This document shows, piece after piece, positions 30,477 through 43,900 of a stretch of 64,000 bases of DNA. The stretch comes from Trichoplax sp. H2 (lineage: Eukaryota > Placozoa > Uniplacotomia > Trichoplacea). The stretch is from NCBI GenBank assembly GCA_003344405.1, contig NOWV01000245.1, forward strand, positions 28,845 through 92,844. Direction: 5' to 3'. The translations under genes and the position numbers were made by a program. The notes beneath the pieces are model-generated. The model had not been told where the DNA came from. It saw only the letters and a list, made by a program, of their open reading frames with translations, and made no database searches. Numbering within the stretch: position 1 is the stretch's first letter; every line of letters begins with the position of its first letter.

Positions 30477-33400
30477 GCTATCTAGAAAGCTGAGATTGAA
30501 TTTCTCTTGTTTGATTACCAATATAGATAGCTAAATTTTTTTCGATATTTTTGCCAGATTATGGTGCGCATGTAGTTCAGAAGTCAAATCATGCATCAAA
30601 AGGAACTTTTCCAGCCAATATACTTATATTTGAAATAATAGAGGCTAATTTTTCTCCTTAAAGGTGCTGTCTTATTCGCTGATTGTTTTTTATGCACCCT
30701 TTTCATCAACGCCACAAGAGATCGTATTTGATAATAGTATACAATCGCTCGGTTGATTCAGCCACTAGTAATTTTCGGCTTAATTGTCATATAGTTCCAT
30801 TCTAGTATCCCTTTTTATAAATAAAGCGGCTCATCTATTAGATCTTCGAACTGAAAAATTTGTTGTTAGGTAAAAGAACTTGGCGAGCATCATGAATAAT
30901 TAACGAATTTTATTGGTTAAGATGTATAGCTAAACTAATAAGTTGGAGCAATTTATACTGTAAGGTATGTTTTAAAAAGTGCTGTATGCAAGCATGTAAA
31001 AGTTCGTGTTTTATTGGCCATTCATGCCGGTCTCAGAATCTTAAAATTTGTTTATAGCTTATTGGACAGTCTTCTACGAAGTCATTTCGTGTGTACTGCA
31101 TCTACAAGATTGCACTAATGTAATAATTCCTAATACTGATAAACTTCTATGGTAGTAGCGACAAGAATTGAAATTACAAATCCATAATAATTTATGAAAT
31201 TGCAGTACAACTAAAGAGGTTTCGTGCACGTCCTGAGAAAACGGTTCAGGATGACGATTTTACTAATTACCCTAGCGCCAGTAATTACTGCTTAATAATA
31301 TAAAGCATCGCGACAAGAACAAAAGTCTTGCGTTCTGCGTAGCACTAGTACTACTTTTAGATAAAATCTATTGAGATTTGAAAGAATAAAATGGCTAGAA
31401 ATCAATATTATTTTGTACAAGAAACAGATTTAACTTCTAGTTCAGTAAGAACTTACGCTAACTTTGGCAGATTTTATGATCGATTTTATTAGTAGCTTCG
31501 CTTACTTGTGTAGTGACAGAAAACTCAACATGGCACCGTTTGAAGCAATCTCTTACTCCAGTAAAATCTCCTATTATGTCTATGCATATCGTACTATTAT
31601 ATGATCTTTATCAAGCTATTAATTTTGTTTACTCAAATAATAATATTCAACATAAATTAAAAATACCCTTTACGTAGTAGATAGCACTTAAACAGCATTA
31701 ATTAAACTTTTTACGGTATAAAATACGAATAATTGTATTGTTGCTTGGATATAGATTTAGTAACGCTAATTACAATTTTTTACTCGAGGCAAAGTAGGTC
31801 ATTGGAAACAATCTGACCTTATTATACTAGTTATAAAATGTTAACATCCAATACGTTCGTATTTGCGCCAATCTTTTTATGTTTATTCCCTATTCATTAT
31901 ATTCAATTAATTAATATGCAGTATGCTACAATAATTACAGAAATTAGTAGAGTGATATTATAAAGTATTTTTTTAAAGTACAGAATTACGAGGCTAAATT
32001 CAAAATCATCTTGACGTTGGCAAAAAATGAATTAATTAACAATGTGTTATCATTAAGGAAGACTTTATTCAAGTTCTGAAATATTTAGATTTTGTGAGCG
32101 GAATTGATATTAGGACTGAAATAATAATGTTGAACTAATTTATATCTTATTGTGAAATATCATTTTTTACTCATTTTATCTTCATTTTAGCTATGATATT
32201 AATCATTTATCGCTATGGTATAGTTTCATCTAATATTTCCTTGGCTCGATATTAGCATTTTATAAGTTATGATGTTGTACGATACTTTGGGCATGATAGT
32301 GATTTTTTTCTTCTAATTTATAAACTTTCAACATACGTTTATTTACGTAATATTTTCGCATTCATTTCTTATTAAAATGTAACTCATGGTTAAATAAAAA
32401 TGAATCGTTACCGCGACGTATCTACTTAAGTCACTTTTATTATAAGTTATCATCACAAAAACTTCATTATTACCGAAGAAGAAAAGACGAGGATAAATGT
32501 AAATTACAATGGGCGAATTTTAACAAATTTTCTAGAACTAATGTGTGCTGCAAATAAATTATTTATTAATGAAATTCCTATCATGTTAAAAGGTATAAAT
32601 AAAAGTTAGTTGGTTTATTTCGGCCAATTTGTAACGATTTTGTGTATCTTTTTTTATGTATTTTAATCATATACGATTACATCAAAAATTAAGATGAAAT
32701 TTCAATTGAGCATTTTCTTTATTAAAATTGACTGGATATCACTGAGAAAGCACTCAACTGACTTGAAATTTTCCGCTCTTTTAAAACTGCCATTTTAATA
32801 TTATAGATAATTGTTTAATAACTGCATTGTAGAGCTGAATGATCGTTGTGAGGAATATTAATGCAACATTGTATATTAATCATGTTAAACTAGATCAATT
32901 CAATGCATAATCAAATCAAAAATAAAGATCGGCAGTCGCTATATCAAGCTTATAAAATACAAGTCACGTACTCATATGATGCTCAAGATGTTAAGCCTGA
33001 CTGTATTTACTTTGATAAATAATTTACTAGCATTCACATATTTAGTAGTATTAGTACTTCTTCTAGTACTTTATAGTTATACAAATGAAGTTACCATGTA
33101 AATTGCGATGAGGTTATAATCACAAATTAGAACCATTTGCTCTCAGATAGATTGCTGTTAGCTACTTAAATTTATAAATGTACAACATTGTAAACACAGT
33201 GCCTTTCTATTTCATAAGTAAGGGCCTTGTTGTACTTTAGTTAAAGAGATTAGCTGCTATTTGCTTCGTAATCATTCCAAGCTTATCGTTGATTAATTTT
33301 TAAACATAGTTACTTTCAATATAGAGTGCAGTGCATTTCATGAAATTAATGATCGTGTAAATAAATAAATAATTCCTAGTAAGCTCTGCTACACGCGTAT

Positions 33401-35994
33401 TTATAATTCATAATGTTTAATACTTAAGATCAGATAAAGAGCTGTTATATCAACTATTTGATCAACTAAACATTAACTTGATACCGAATAGAGTTCGAGA
33501 ATACGAATTTGGAATAAGATTTTTCTTGTTCTATCAGCTAAAGATTAATGTGTCATCGTTGTTTTTAAATATTAAAGAATTCTAAATATTATATAGTGTA
33601 CGGAGCTATGTAGATGAGCTTGTGTGAATAGTTTTTTATTATAAACAGTAATAATGTAAGAGCATTTGATGCATACAATGACTTCTTTCTCTTTTTTTAA
33701 AGCGCGTCCTCGACATGATACCGATGCTCGGATTGCCTCTTACCGGTAATCATAATTATGATAACTTACAGTAGGATAACTCCTTCATCATTTAGTCAGG
33801 ACATTTCTAGTGGTTAATATTGGTCAGGCGTTGATGCAGAAATTGTAAATGTTGAATTTAACACGAATAAACTAGCCTTGCCGTACATGTAGAGAGAAAT
33901 GTAAATTCCGTCATTGTCATGGTTATGTTCGCGCGAGCAAAAATTGACGTTGTGGACTGATTGGAAAGAAAGATGTCAATACTGATCACTAGTAGCTTTT
34001 ATGGCGTTAACTCATCAGATTTGCAGTTAGTAGTTACCAGTTATCGGCAATCATAAGTAATTAAAATTGTTTGAGAAGTCTAAGCACCATCGTGTGCGCT
34101 GTTTGATTTAGTTACGTTCAGTAGTGAGACCCATCGTGACCTAAATCATCTCAGTTAGACCGCAAGGTCAAATAATATTCAACGTCGTTTTGGATCATTA
34201 CTTGATCTCAAATATAGAGTAACCCAGGCCTAGCAGACATCGGTCAGGTATTGATTATTTGCGTAGAAGTAGTCTAATTAGTATATTAGTCGGAGTACCT
34301 CGAGAATTTCCCGCATCTGCGGATGAAATAGTTCTCATACAATACGTTAAAAATACTGAATGGTAACAGGATATCACTCGAATAAATTTTTAGTCCTAAT
34401 ATTTTCGCTAGTTGCTATTAGGGAAAGCGAGAAAATTGTGAATGTTAGAAAGGACACCATTACTAATCCTATTCTTGAGATACAGGAATGAAGAAACTTC
34501 TTAATAGCTTAATACCGACTATAACTACTCTTATTGGCCTACCAGCAATTACTTTTTATCGAACAGAAATTGGAGACCAAGTATACGCCAAAATATTACT
34601 TACATTACAAAACTCGTACTTTTTATTGTAAGTTAGCTGGCTAATGTATCTCCTCGATCGATAGATACAGATCTACTACTCCATAAATGTATTTCAAGAT
34701 GAAAAAGCGTTAAATCTATCCAATTCAAATGTTAAAATTACTAACAAAACTTATTCGTTTGCACAATCCTGCTTAGACTACGAGCACTTTTAAGCTAAAG
34801 TGTCTTGGCTAGTGTTTTAACAAATACGTTAAGACCTATTTCTATCATTTGATGATGAACAAGAATTTAAATACCTTGAAATAAAGAAGATCTAAGGTAA
34901 AATAAATCGTAAAGAAAAAGACATTGAAAAGAAACTACTCAACTAAAAATTCTCCTTGAAAAGGCGTAATTAAAAAATTTCCACTAAAAATACATGTATT
35001 GTCAGTATCGGGGGGGGGGGAATTACGTTAGCTATGGCTTTGAGGGAGAATCTTTACTTGAGTAGTCCCTGTAGTGAACTAGAGGGGACAGATTAAGAAC
35101 CAAAACTATGATCTATTGACTAAAATAGTAAAACCTAGAAACGCAATCGTGCTTGGATTCTCTTTATCATTAGCAAAGGAAACGAAATAATGGAGCACAA
35201 ATGATTAAAACATTAGCGAATTATACTAGTTTAGATAACTCGCCTTGACTGAAGTCATGAACGAGGCTATTGAACCGTCAGACTAAATATTTATGTTGGC
35301 TAGCTACTTTTTTAGCTTATGTTTTTATGATCGAAGTACGCTTTTGGAGGTTTTTCAATTCAGACCCGCTAAGATTAACTTGGTTACTCCGCTCAACTTG
35401 CTGAATAATATAATAAATAAACTCAATTTACGATTATGCATAGTAAACAGTACTGGTATGTGTAAATAGATACGCGCGTTGATTGCTTTATAAAAACTGC
35501 AAAGGAAGCTCACCAAACTTACATTATCGTTTATGATATTTCATTAAAGGCAAGGTTTCTTGTCCACAATTTCAATGTATTATCTATCTGGTTGTTAGCT
35601 ACTGCTATGCATGAGACTTGTTACGCGTATGACTTTAATGTTAGAGTTAGCAAGATCTAAAACTGGGAGAAGATCATTCATCTGATTGGCGAACTGTTAC
35701 GATAAAAAAAGATTTTAAGTTTAACTTTTAAGACTGCTTTGACATGTTTAACCCTATTTAGCATGATTGACGTAGTAACATTTGCAATAATAATATTAAT
35801 AGCAACCAAAATGCAGCCTTTTCTGCTTACTGCATCATACAGTAATGACGCATCGTTGCGTGTGTTTTGTATACCATAGGAGAGCCTTGTGGATATGTCT
35901 AGAAGCTCATACTGTCATACAATAGGCTACTACTGTAGAGTAGAATAACCTTTCTTTACTTAGGATACCTTATAGTATACTGTACATTATACAG
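30477..35994. other. 5.5-kb AT-rich spacer, no gene seen
   Basis: No recognisable exon, RNA gene or repeat array. The remaining ABCC exons were sought here and not found. An 11-base G run at 35010-35020 stands out from the AT-rich background. Confidence 0.5.
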
Positions 35995-36580
35995 CACAGA
36001 GGGTTTGAGCAATTGTGGACATATTTTTGAACATTATTTGCACTGATTGACTAAACCTACCCATGGTCTACTTTAGTCACCACTGACCATATTGGCGTAG
36101 TTAGGTCATGTAGGCATACTATTTCTAATGCTGTCGAGGATGAACGCGTAACTTTGATCATTTGGAAGTAGCCTAGTGCACAGAACGAACAATATAGTGC
36201 AACTTTGATCATCAAAAAGCAGCTTAATGTAGTACAGCATAGCTTAGCTTGCAGAGGGCTTGAGGAAGCGCGGACTTATTTTGTACATTATTTGCATTGG
36301 TCTGCTCGGTCTACCATAGTGACCACTTACCACATTGGCGTATTTAGGTTATGGAGGGCATACTATTTCCGATACAGTACAGGATGAACGATATAGTGCA
36401 ACTTTAATCCTTTGAAAGCAGGCTAATCTAGTGCAGTATAGCTTTCAGTGGGCTTGAGCAAAGGGTGGACTTATTTTTAACATGATTTGCATTGGTCAGC
36501 TAGGTCATGTAGGTATACTATTTAAGATACCACAGGATGAACGACATAGCGTAACTTTAATCTTTTGCAAGCAGCCTAAT
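35995..36580 (+). repeat. Three diverged tandem repeat units
   Basis: Anchors repeat in order. GAGGGTTTGAGC (about 35999), GAGGGCTTGAGG (about 36253) and GTGGGCTTGAGC (about 36448) are each followed by a GGAC(A/T)TATTTT and ATTTGCA(C/T)TG stretch. Then GCATACTATTT (about 36115), GCATACTATTT (about 36358) and GTATACTATTT (about 36512) are each followed by AGGATGAACG and AACTTT(G/A)ATC. Spacings of about 254 and 195 bases show that the third unit lost internal sequence. Small open frames inside it are side effects of the repeat. Confidence 0.82.
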
Positions 36581-36977
36581 CAATTAAGTATGTTGGCAAT
36601 CTTTCTATATGTATTCTGCCTTCATCAATTAATTCTTCGCTCCATTTTCCATCTCATACTGCATTAGCTGCAGCGGACATCATCCTCTCCATTCAATAAG
36701 TCGGTCCAACGAGTTACCTACCTGTACCTATCACCATGGATACCCCAACCATTTCCTGGACTGTAGTATAGTCGAAGGGTACCGTAACAGTCCACAAGCT
36801 GTCAGTCTGTAAGCAGAACCTACCAGCTGCGCACAATCACTAGCTCTACATGGTCTATCAACATAGAACTAATATGACAACTAGGCAGACACCGTAGTCA
36901 GGTTAGCTAGCACTCGCGTTGATTTTGCTAGAGCTAGTGGATGCTCGATGCCAAGCAGATCATTAAATTGTGCAATT

Positions 36978-37334
36978 TTACTCATCAATTGTACGTCTAT
37001 TACTACCGATATTGACTGCTACAAAAAGTGACGACACAAAGTTGATTTTACTGTAGTACGATAGTCCTCTTCTGCTGCTGGCGCTTCTAGAAAAAGAGAG
37101 CGACTGTTGCAGATTGATCGACAAGGTGATCGTGAAATAGAGGACAGCTAACATCCCAACAGTATTGCCAGTGACTACCAAAACAAAAAACGGATCAACT
37201 AGGGCGAGGAGGATATCAATACGAACAGCAAGCAAGAAAAAAGGAATGACGACTACAGTGAAGAAGTATCCCAGTCTGTACCTGCAGAGCGATTGGAATT
37301 TAGCTTTGAGGTTTGAGCAATAAAGTAGATTCAA
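36978..37334 (-). CDS. Doubtful hydrophobic protein frame
   Basis: A 118-codon frame encodes two or three strongly hydrophobic stretches (YFFTVVVIPFFLLAV, FFVLVVTGNTVGMLAVLYF) followed by a Ser/Arg-rich segment. The surrounding 36660-37330 is less AT-rich than its neighbours. No family is recognised. It may be an exon or remnant of a membrane protein gene, or a chance frame on the pyrimidine-rich strand. Confidence 0.2.
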   Translation of the reverse strand: MNLLYCSNLKAKFQSLCRYRLGYFFTVVVIPFFLLAVRIDILLALVDPFFVLVVTGNTVGMLAVLYFTITLSINLQQSLSFSRSASSRRGLSYYSKINFVSSLFVAVNIGSNRRTIDE

Positions 37335-37731
37335 TTCTACTGTAACTAAGTATGCAAATATAAGAAAGGAGATTTGCAGCGATCAGTATACAGTAGAAAA
37401 GTCAAGGACTGTATAATGTAGTACGGAATAGAAATCATAATTGTACTATGCATGTAGACAGTTTAGACAGAGGCTATAAGTAAGAAAAATCTGCACCATT
37501 TTTCTATCTAATTTGTAATTCACGCTTGCTCAATATCAATTGGCCTCATTTGTTAAGAAGATATAGTATACTTACAGCGAGCCAGGCTTAATATCTATGA
37601 TGACTTGCAGAGTAGTCCTCATTTGCATCGAAAATTCTCCTGACAAATTATAATTAAACGGAATTGTACCAGTATTGGTATAGCTGCATTAAGTGAACGA
37701 CTTGGATACCTACTTAACAGTCATTTAAACA

Positions 37732-40700
37732 ATGGACTTTTTGATGCATTTCTTTAGAGAGGCCAATGGAAGTGCTTGGGTATCTTGCAAGCTAGGTATG
37801 TCATCGCTGTATCGTGACATAGACACACATTCTATAGCATGCATAGAATGTATGTTGTGCCTATCCTACATGGAGAGTCAGTAAAAATATTCAGTTTATG
37901 AATATACGTCTTGAATGTCGCCTTCAGTTAACGAGACGCAATATCGCTTGTACTGTACAAATATGTAGTACTGTACGTCTGGAGTAAACTTAAAATAATT
38001 ACAGTGTGTAATTGAACCTATATGGTGTATATGGATGCTATCCATACACATTTTCATTGCATTTTACTACTCTAAAAGACTATGCTACTGTAGAATAATA
38101 AAACTGGACGAACGAACAATTCATCGTGCAAGCCGCGTGATATCAACGAGCTCTATATTATTTTCTATTCACTCTTTCAGGTGATACATCCATTCGTGGT
38201 AGTATTAAACGCTTCGAAGATGGGACACACGAAGTATCAGAAGAATTTTGCGTTACTAATATCGAGCAGGTAAGAAGCTCTTATCAATATTAGGTGCAAT
38301 TTCTGTAAATTGTAAATACTTGAGCGTAAACAAGTACGTTTTCATTTACTGAAATATAATGTTACAATTTGAAAAGTTCACTATTGCTTATGCTAGAGGG
38401 AAGATTTGTTGTACTTGTATTAGGCTTGCAGGCAGTATTTATTATACCATGCTGATTTTATTGTCGTGTCGAATGTTAAATTGACTTTATTTGATCACGG
38501 CTATAATGGTTATTATTGGATGTAGCTTTAATTTACAAGATACATTATAATACTCTAGCTGTGAATTTTCTTGTAATTTTTGGATTTGTGGAGATTATAG
38601 ACCCGTACATTGGAATGGGTAATTTACTAGTAATTATAATTTGTGCACCATTTGAATTACTTTAGCTTTAAAGTAAGAAATAGAGTATATACGACTGATA
38701 TAATGATCTTGCGGATAAAGTGTGCTCACTTATACTTGCAACATAAATCATATTATTTATTTTTATAATTTGTGTAGAATCCAATTACAATTACTTGCCC
38801 AAGGAATCGATGTAAAGCTGATTTTTTGGCTCCAAAACAGGAATATCCTCGGCATCATCGTGGAAGTGTAAGCTTAATTCAGTTAGAATGATATGATTTC
38901 ACTCTATCTCGGAGGCATGTCAGTAATGTAAATGTACATAGTTGAGTACTGTGCCTCTCTTGTGTTATAGTAATACTTATGAGCAGTTGTAAATGTACAG
39001 TTCAGTTGAGCACTGTTCAAAGTAATCTATAGGTACATTACTAAAACGAACATAGCAAACTTATACTTTGCAAACCGTTACTGCATTGATAATAAAGTTA
39101 ATATATTTAATGGGGTTTCTAGGTACGAACTATTGATGTCAGCCCTGGAGGTAACTTAGCAGTATCAGCTGGAAGCGATAGTACTATTAGACTATGGACC
39201 ACTGATAATGGCGCAATTAGGGTACGGTTATGTTGCTATTAATTTCTTGATGAGATAAAAAATTTGAAGCTACAACTATTTAGCTACCCATTTTGTATAC
39301 AGCGGTGATTCATATGACAAGACATTTGTAATATTGTTTTCTCTTTATCGAAACTAGCGTGAATTATGTGGACATCACAATGATGTCACATCATGTAAGT
39401 TTTTCCCTTCAGGAGTTGTACTGTTATCTGCATCTTCAGATATGCAAATTAAAATTTGGTCAACGGAAGATGGTTCAAATCCTGCAACATTTAGAGGGCA
39501 TACATCGAGTATGTTAGACTGTAAACTTATAGCATTTGTTCAATAGACAGGGCTTTACAAAGTTTTTTACGTTACTGCTTGATTAATTTGTTATTCATAA
39601 AATAGCTGTTACAGACACTGCGATTATCGGGCGTGGTAGAAATATTATATGTAAGTTTCTTTAATTACAGTTATTAATGCTCATCATTATATTAAATATC
39701 ATAAATTATACTATAAGTAACTAACTAACTAATAATAATTAACTATAGCATGCGGAACTGATGCAGCCGTGAAACTTTGGGACTGTGGACGAAGTAATTG
39801 CCTTGATACTCTTCTTAAAGCTGATTGTCCCATTAATGCGTGCGCATTAGATAATGATCAAGCGGCAGTTGGTTTAGCCCATCGCGGAACAGCAACAAGT
39901 AACTAAATTATGATGAATTACAGCTTATAACTAGGATATAATAGCATATTGTTGAATATGATAATAGTCAGTAAGTCATAAAGTTTTATTTGTCGTAATT
40001 AATGATATTTCAATAGGCGAGCGTGAAATTGATACGCAGGGCAAAATAATAGCGCTGGCAATGGAAAACAATTATATGGAATGCCTAGATGTATACAGTA
40101 GGAGCCAAGTACGATTGTAATAATAATTAAAAATTTACTTAAAATTTTCTAAGTTGATTGCTGTACTGTACAATGTATATCTGCCTTAAGAGTTATGATA
40201 TTTCTACTTCGTAAATAGATTTGTAAATTGAATGCATCATCTGCCTTCAATTGTTGCATCATTAATTCGGGCTTAACAGTCATCGGAGGTTGCCAGGATG
40301 GCAGCTTATACTTATTTGATTTACGAAATCCAAGGTGAGTCTAGTATTAGTTAGATTGATGTTGCTTATTCGTATATCATTAATAACACTTGACATTTGG
40401 CTTACTACCAGTTGTATTTCTACGTGATAATTAAAATAGGGCTCCTTTGCAAGTTTTTTGTCGTTCCGTTTACTCAATTACGACGTTAAAATCAATATCG
40501 AAGGAGGATATCTTTGTAGGGACAGGTTAATAGCTTAATAGATAAATTAAGAATTAGTAAACGGATGTTATTGTTTTTTGCGACATTCCGTATAAAGATC
40601 AAGCAGATTACTTTACTTTGATTGTACCAATTTAATGTATAGTTGATATGAATAACTATTAACCCTAGAATTCCATCTATTTTTTTATTCAAGGTGACGG

Positions 40701-40872
40701 ATGTTGTTACAAATGGAATATAGCCAAAGCATACACGGAAGAAGAGCTGATTTCAACTATAGAATTGTCGGGATCTGATTGCGATCCTATTTATGACATA
40801 GCTATCCATGAAAATAAGGTTTATAATTGTTGTAGAGATGGTCGAATTAGACAATATGCAATTCCCCTATAA
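37732..40872 (+). CDS. PAAF1: Proteasomal ATPase-associated factor 1 (PAAF1), 11 exons
   Basis: PAAF1 (yeast Rpn14) is a WD40-repeat chaperone that binds 26S proteasome base ATPases and guides regulatory-particle assembly. Exons: 37732-37795, 38181-38269, 38778-38867, 39123-39221, 39358-39508, 39606-39650, 39749-39898, 40017-40108, 40219-40334, 40440-40525, 40694-40872. All joins keep frame and give 386 residues, against 392 in human. WD-type blades are seen in order: VRTIDVSPGG with STIRLW, CKFFPSG with MQIKIW, DTAIIGRGRN with AAVKLWDCGRSNCL, then GGCQDGSLYLFDLRNPRAPL. The C terminus has the PAAF1 signature GSDCDPIYDIA followed by CCRDGRIRQY. ATG 37732 starts a 21-codon first exon aligning with the human EAWLSC segment (here GSAWVSC). 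It is complete and probably functional. Confidence 0.95.
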
Positions 40873-40905
40873 TTGTCACATGTTAGTCGATAGCGACAAG
40901 TTTCA

Positions 40906-40911
40906 AATAAA
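40906..40911 (+). promoter_or_regulatory. Likely PAAF1 polyadenylation signal
   Basis: AATAAA 34 bases after the PAAF1 stop codon. Confidence 0.6.
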
Positions 40912-43900
40912 CTAAGGAGATTCTTCGCTGTATAATTACCAGTCAGAGACCATCAATGCAGTAGAGTTCATATTGTTTTACCATTAACGTTGCCATAATT
41001 TTGTCGTATTTCAGAGATCTCTACTAGATTCATGTATGAGCATTGGATATTATCAGTATTAGTTTTGTTATGCTTCGTCAATCATCTTCAATTAAATTTA
41101 TTTTCATTATGCCGAGCTATGAGAATACTGTTTTCCATTAATTGTTTAAATCTATGTATAGTAACCCGTATACCGCTTGTTTCGTTTTGGCTGTTTACAG
41201 CGCTGCCTTTATTTTATTTCGATCACGTAATACGGTATTTGGATATTGCAATTAAAGCCTTCTTACTGTTTTATCTTAGTTCTTAAATTTTACGTTTTGT
41301 TTAGATAATGTCACTTTATTTATTAGCTATGGTAACTGTTTCTAATCGGCAAATACTTTACTTTCAATATTGTAATATAAGCGATGTTATAAGGGGAGGT
41401 AGATTACATATCGGGAGTGAAGGTATTATTCGTTTCTTATAGTTTTTACCCGTACCACGCGAAATATCAGCATTAAATCGTGTTTGATTCTCTCGATACA
41501 AAATTATACTTTTAAATATCATATTTGTTGCTAAGCGTGTCTATAGTTGCTAAATAACACAAAACAATGTAATTGGCATGTTATCTCCTTAGATATCTTT
41601 CCTTTAGACTTGGATAATTGGGTTGTAATAATGAAATTAGGATTGTGTATTTTTAGGATTGAATCAACATTTAAGTCCTTTAAGTAATAAATTAAATTAT
41701 GATTATTATTTGTGAGCTTTTGCGTGATGTTAAGATTTATAAATGACAATGTCAATTCCCTATAAGAGTTCGTATAAGTATCTACATCCATGAGATCACT
41801 AAAAGGAAGTTATTAATGTTAAATTTAGTGCAGTACTTACGAAGTGGGAAATAACTTCTGATTGTCGTTTTGCTGGGATATTGCTTTTTTTCTTGCTTTA
41901 AAAGCTCACACTTAAGCCTTTACCATGTTCGGAAACTTTAAAATTCTGAACCGTATAAATTACCTCTAAATTCGTACAAAACTCCTGATTATTGTAAAGT
42001 ATCACGAGTCAACATAATTACAATTTATCAATTTAATTATAGACATGCTGTAAAGATTTCAGCTAATTACAGCAGTTATGTGCTAGGGAATACAGTGATA
42101 GTAGCGTAATGTAGAACTGTACGTCTTAATAACGTAAGTATTGATTATGCTAATACCGGAAAGTATGAGAGCGCATTTGTAATGAGTGATACTGCATACC
42201 AATGTTTTAATAATAGTACAGTTGGATGTGTTTTAATCTTTTTCGCCATAATTGTTTTACTAGTAGGTATTTTAGTTGATAATTTTCCCTTAATGATTAA
42301 GTAAATGAGAAAATTTATACAGATAACTGCCGCTATTCAAAAATAAATGGAATTGTTTGAAAAGAGAGAAATATCATTTGCTACAAATATTAGATCGATG
42401 GGAAAATTTTGTTATGTATAATGATATCAATTAAATTCGAACAAAAGCCAATTGTAATAATATGTTTTATGCTTAGTGAGTATCAGCTGCTTCTACGTAA
42501 CTTTTGAAATATGCTGTTATTAGCTTATTTACTATCGTGATTTCATGAAAAGATTAAAAGCGACGATTTTAAGTGTTGATCGACAACGGTAGTTAAAATA
42601 ATAAAGTTTATACATTATACGTATCCATTGTTTGATCATAAACTTAGTAATAAAAATCAAAAACAGCTTTAGGCTGATTCTCAAAAATTTTAAAATATTG
42701 AATAACATAAAGTTTAAGCATTGTTTGTTTTAGTTTACTACTCAAATTCAGACTCGGTATTTCCTACCTCATTATTTACGATATTTACAACTAATGCAAA
42801 GATAAAACCTGATAAGGCAATCTCTAATTAGTCTTAAATTTAACATCTGGAATAAGTTACATTGAGGTAAATACGTAACGTCGTAAATGAATCGAAAAAG
42901 GCTGTGTATATGAAAATTATTGATTTTAAAAGTAATTAGTTTAATTAATTAAAAGCAATTTATTTCTTGATAAAGTATTATTAAAATGTGCTGTTACTTA
43001 AATATATTGCTAAATAACATTCATTTTACACTAAATTCATTGTTTAACTTCAATCCAGATTTTCAAACAGATAGATAATTAATTTAAAAATGGTAAATGA
43101 AATGGTAAAAGAGCTCACGATAATTGCGATTTTATCATACTTGAACAGATATAAACTTTACAATGGCGGAATCAAGGGACTCATTAAAATTTATATTAAA
43201 CATTTGTATTAAAAATTAATGTTGAAAATTTATTCATAACAATTAAAGTAAACTAGTAGTATAAGCCTTGAATGTAGTAGCAATGAGTCTGTTACAGCAT
43301 CATATTGATGTCAATGATTGAATAGATGGAACTTGAGAAGATGATTGAATCTTAGTCCACAATAGTTAAGTTGGATAAAAAATCGAGCTTAAATTAAAAT
43401 TATGTATAACATACAAGTTAGAAATGTTTGCTAATAGAACGGCTAAGTAAGGAATAGCATACTTGAATATACCTAGCTTAATAAAGGTCTACGAGTATAA
43501 CTGATGGATCAGAGCTATTTATCTGTAAGTGATTCCTACAGTCAATAAACAGGAGTAATTTGAGTAACAATTAGTTTAGTAAATAAGTTTTTTAACGGTT
43601 TTTGGCTATGTGTATATGAAAGACAAAAGGACGTTTCAGTTACTGGGTTATCCATGAGAGATAGGTGTGGAAGTAATTTAACTTAAAGACCTTTTACTTT
43701 TCGATACCTTGTCACAGAGTTAATTTGTGAGGACATTCTACTAGATAATTATAAGAATGGTTGAGTTGCGTATATACAGTGTTCATATGGTAGGTTTAAC
43801 ACTGTGAAAGTAAGTGATGCATATTATATACGAGTATAGTGTTAATGTGCTATATGAGATCTATGTACTAGTAACGAAAAGTGCAGCATAAATGTTTCAG

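Noticed and set aside
41032-41286. Hydrophobic 84-residue protein downstream of PAAF1
   Set aside because: T-rich strand frames give hydrophobic peptides by chance; there is no motif, start context or splice support.
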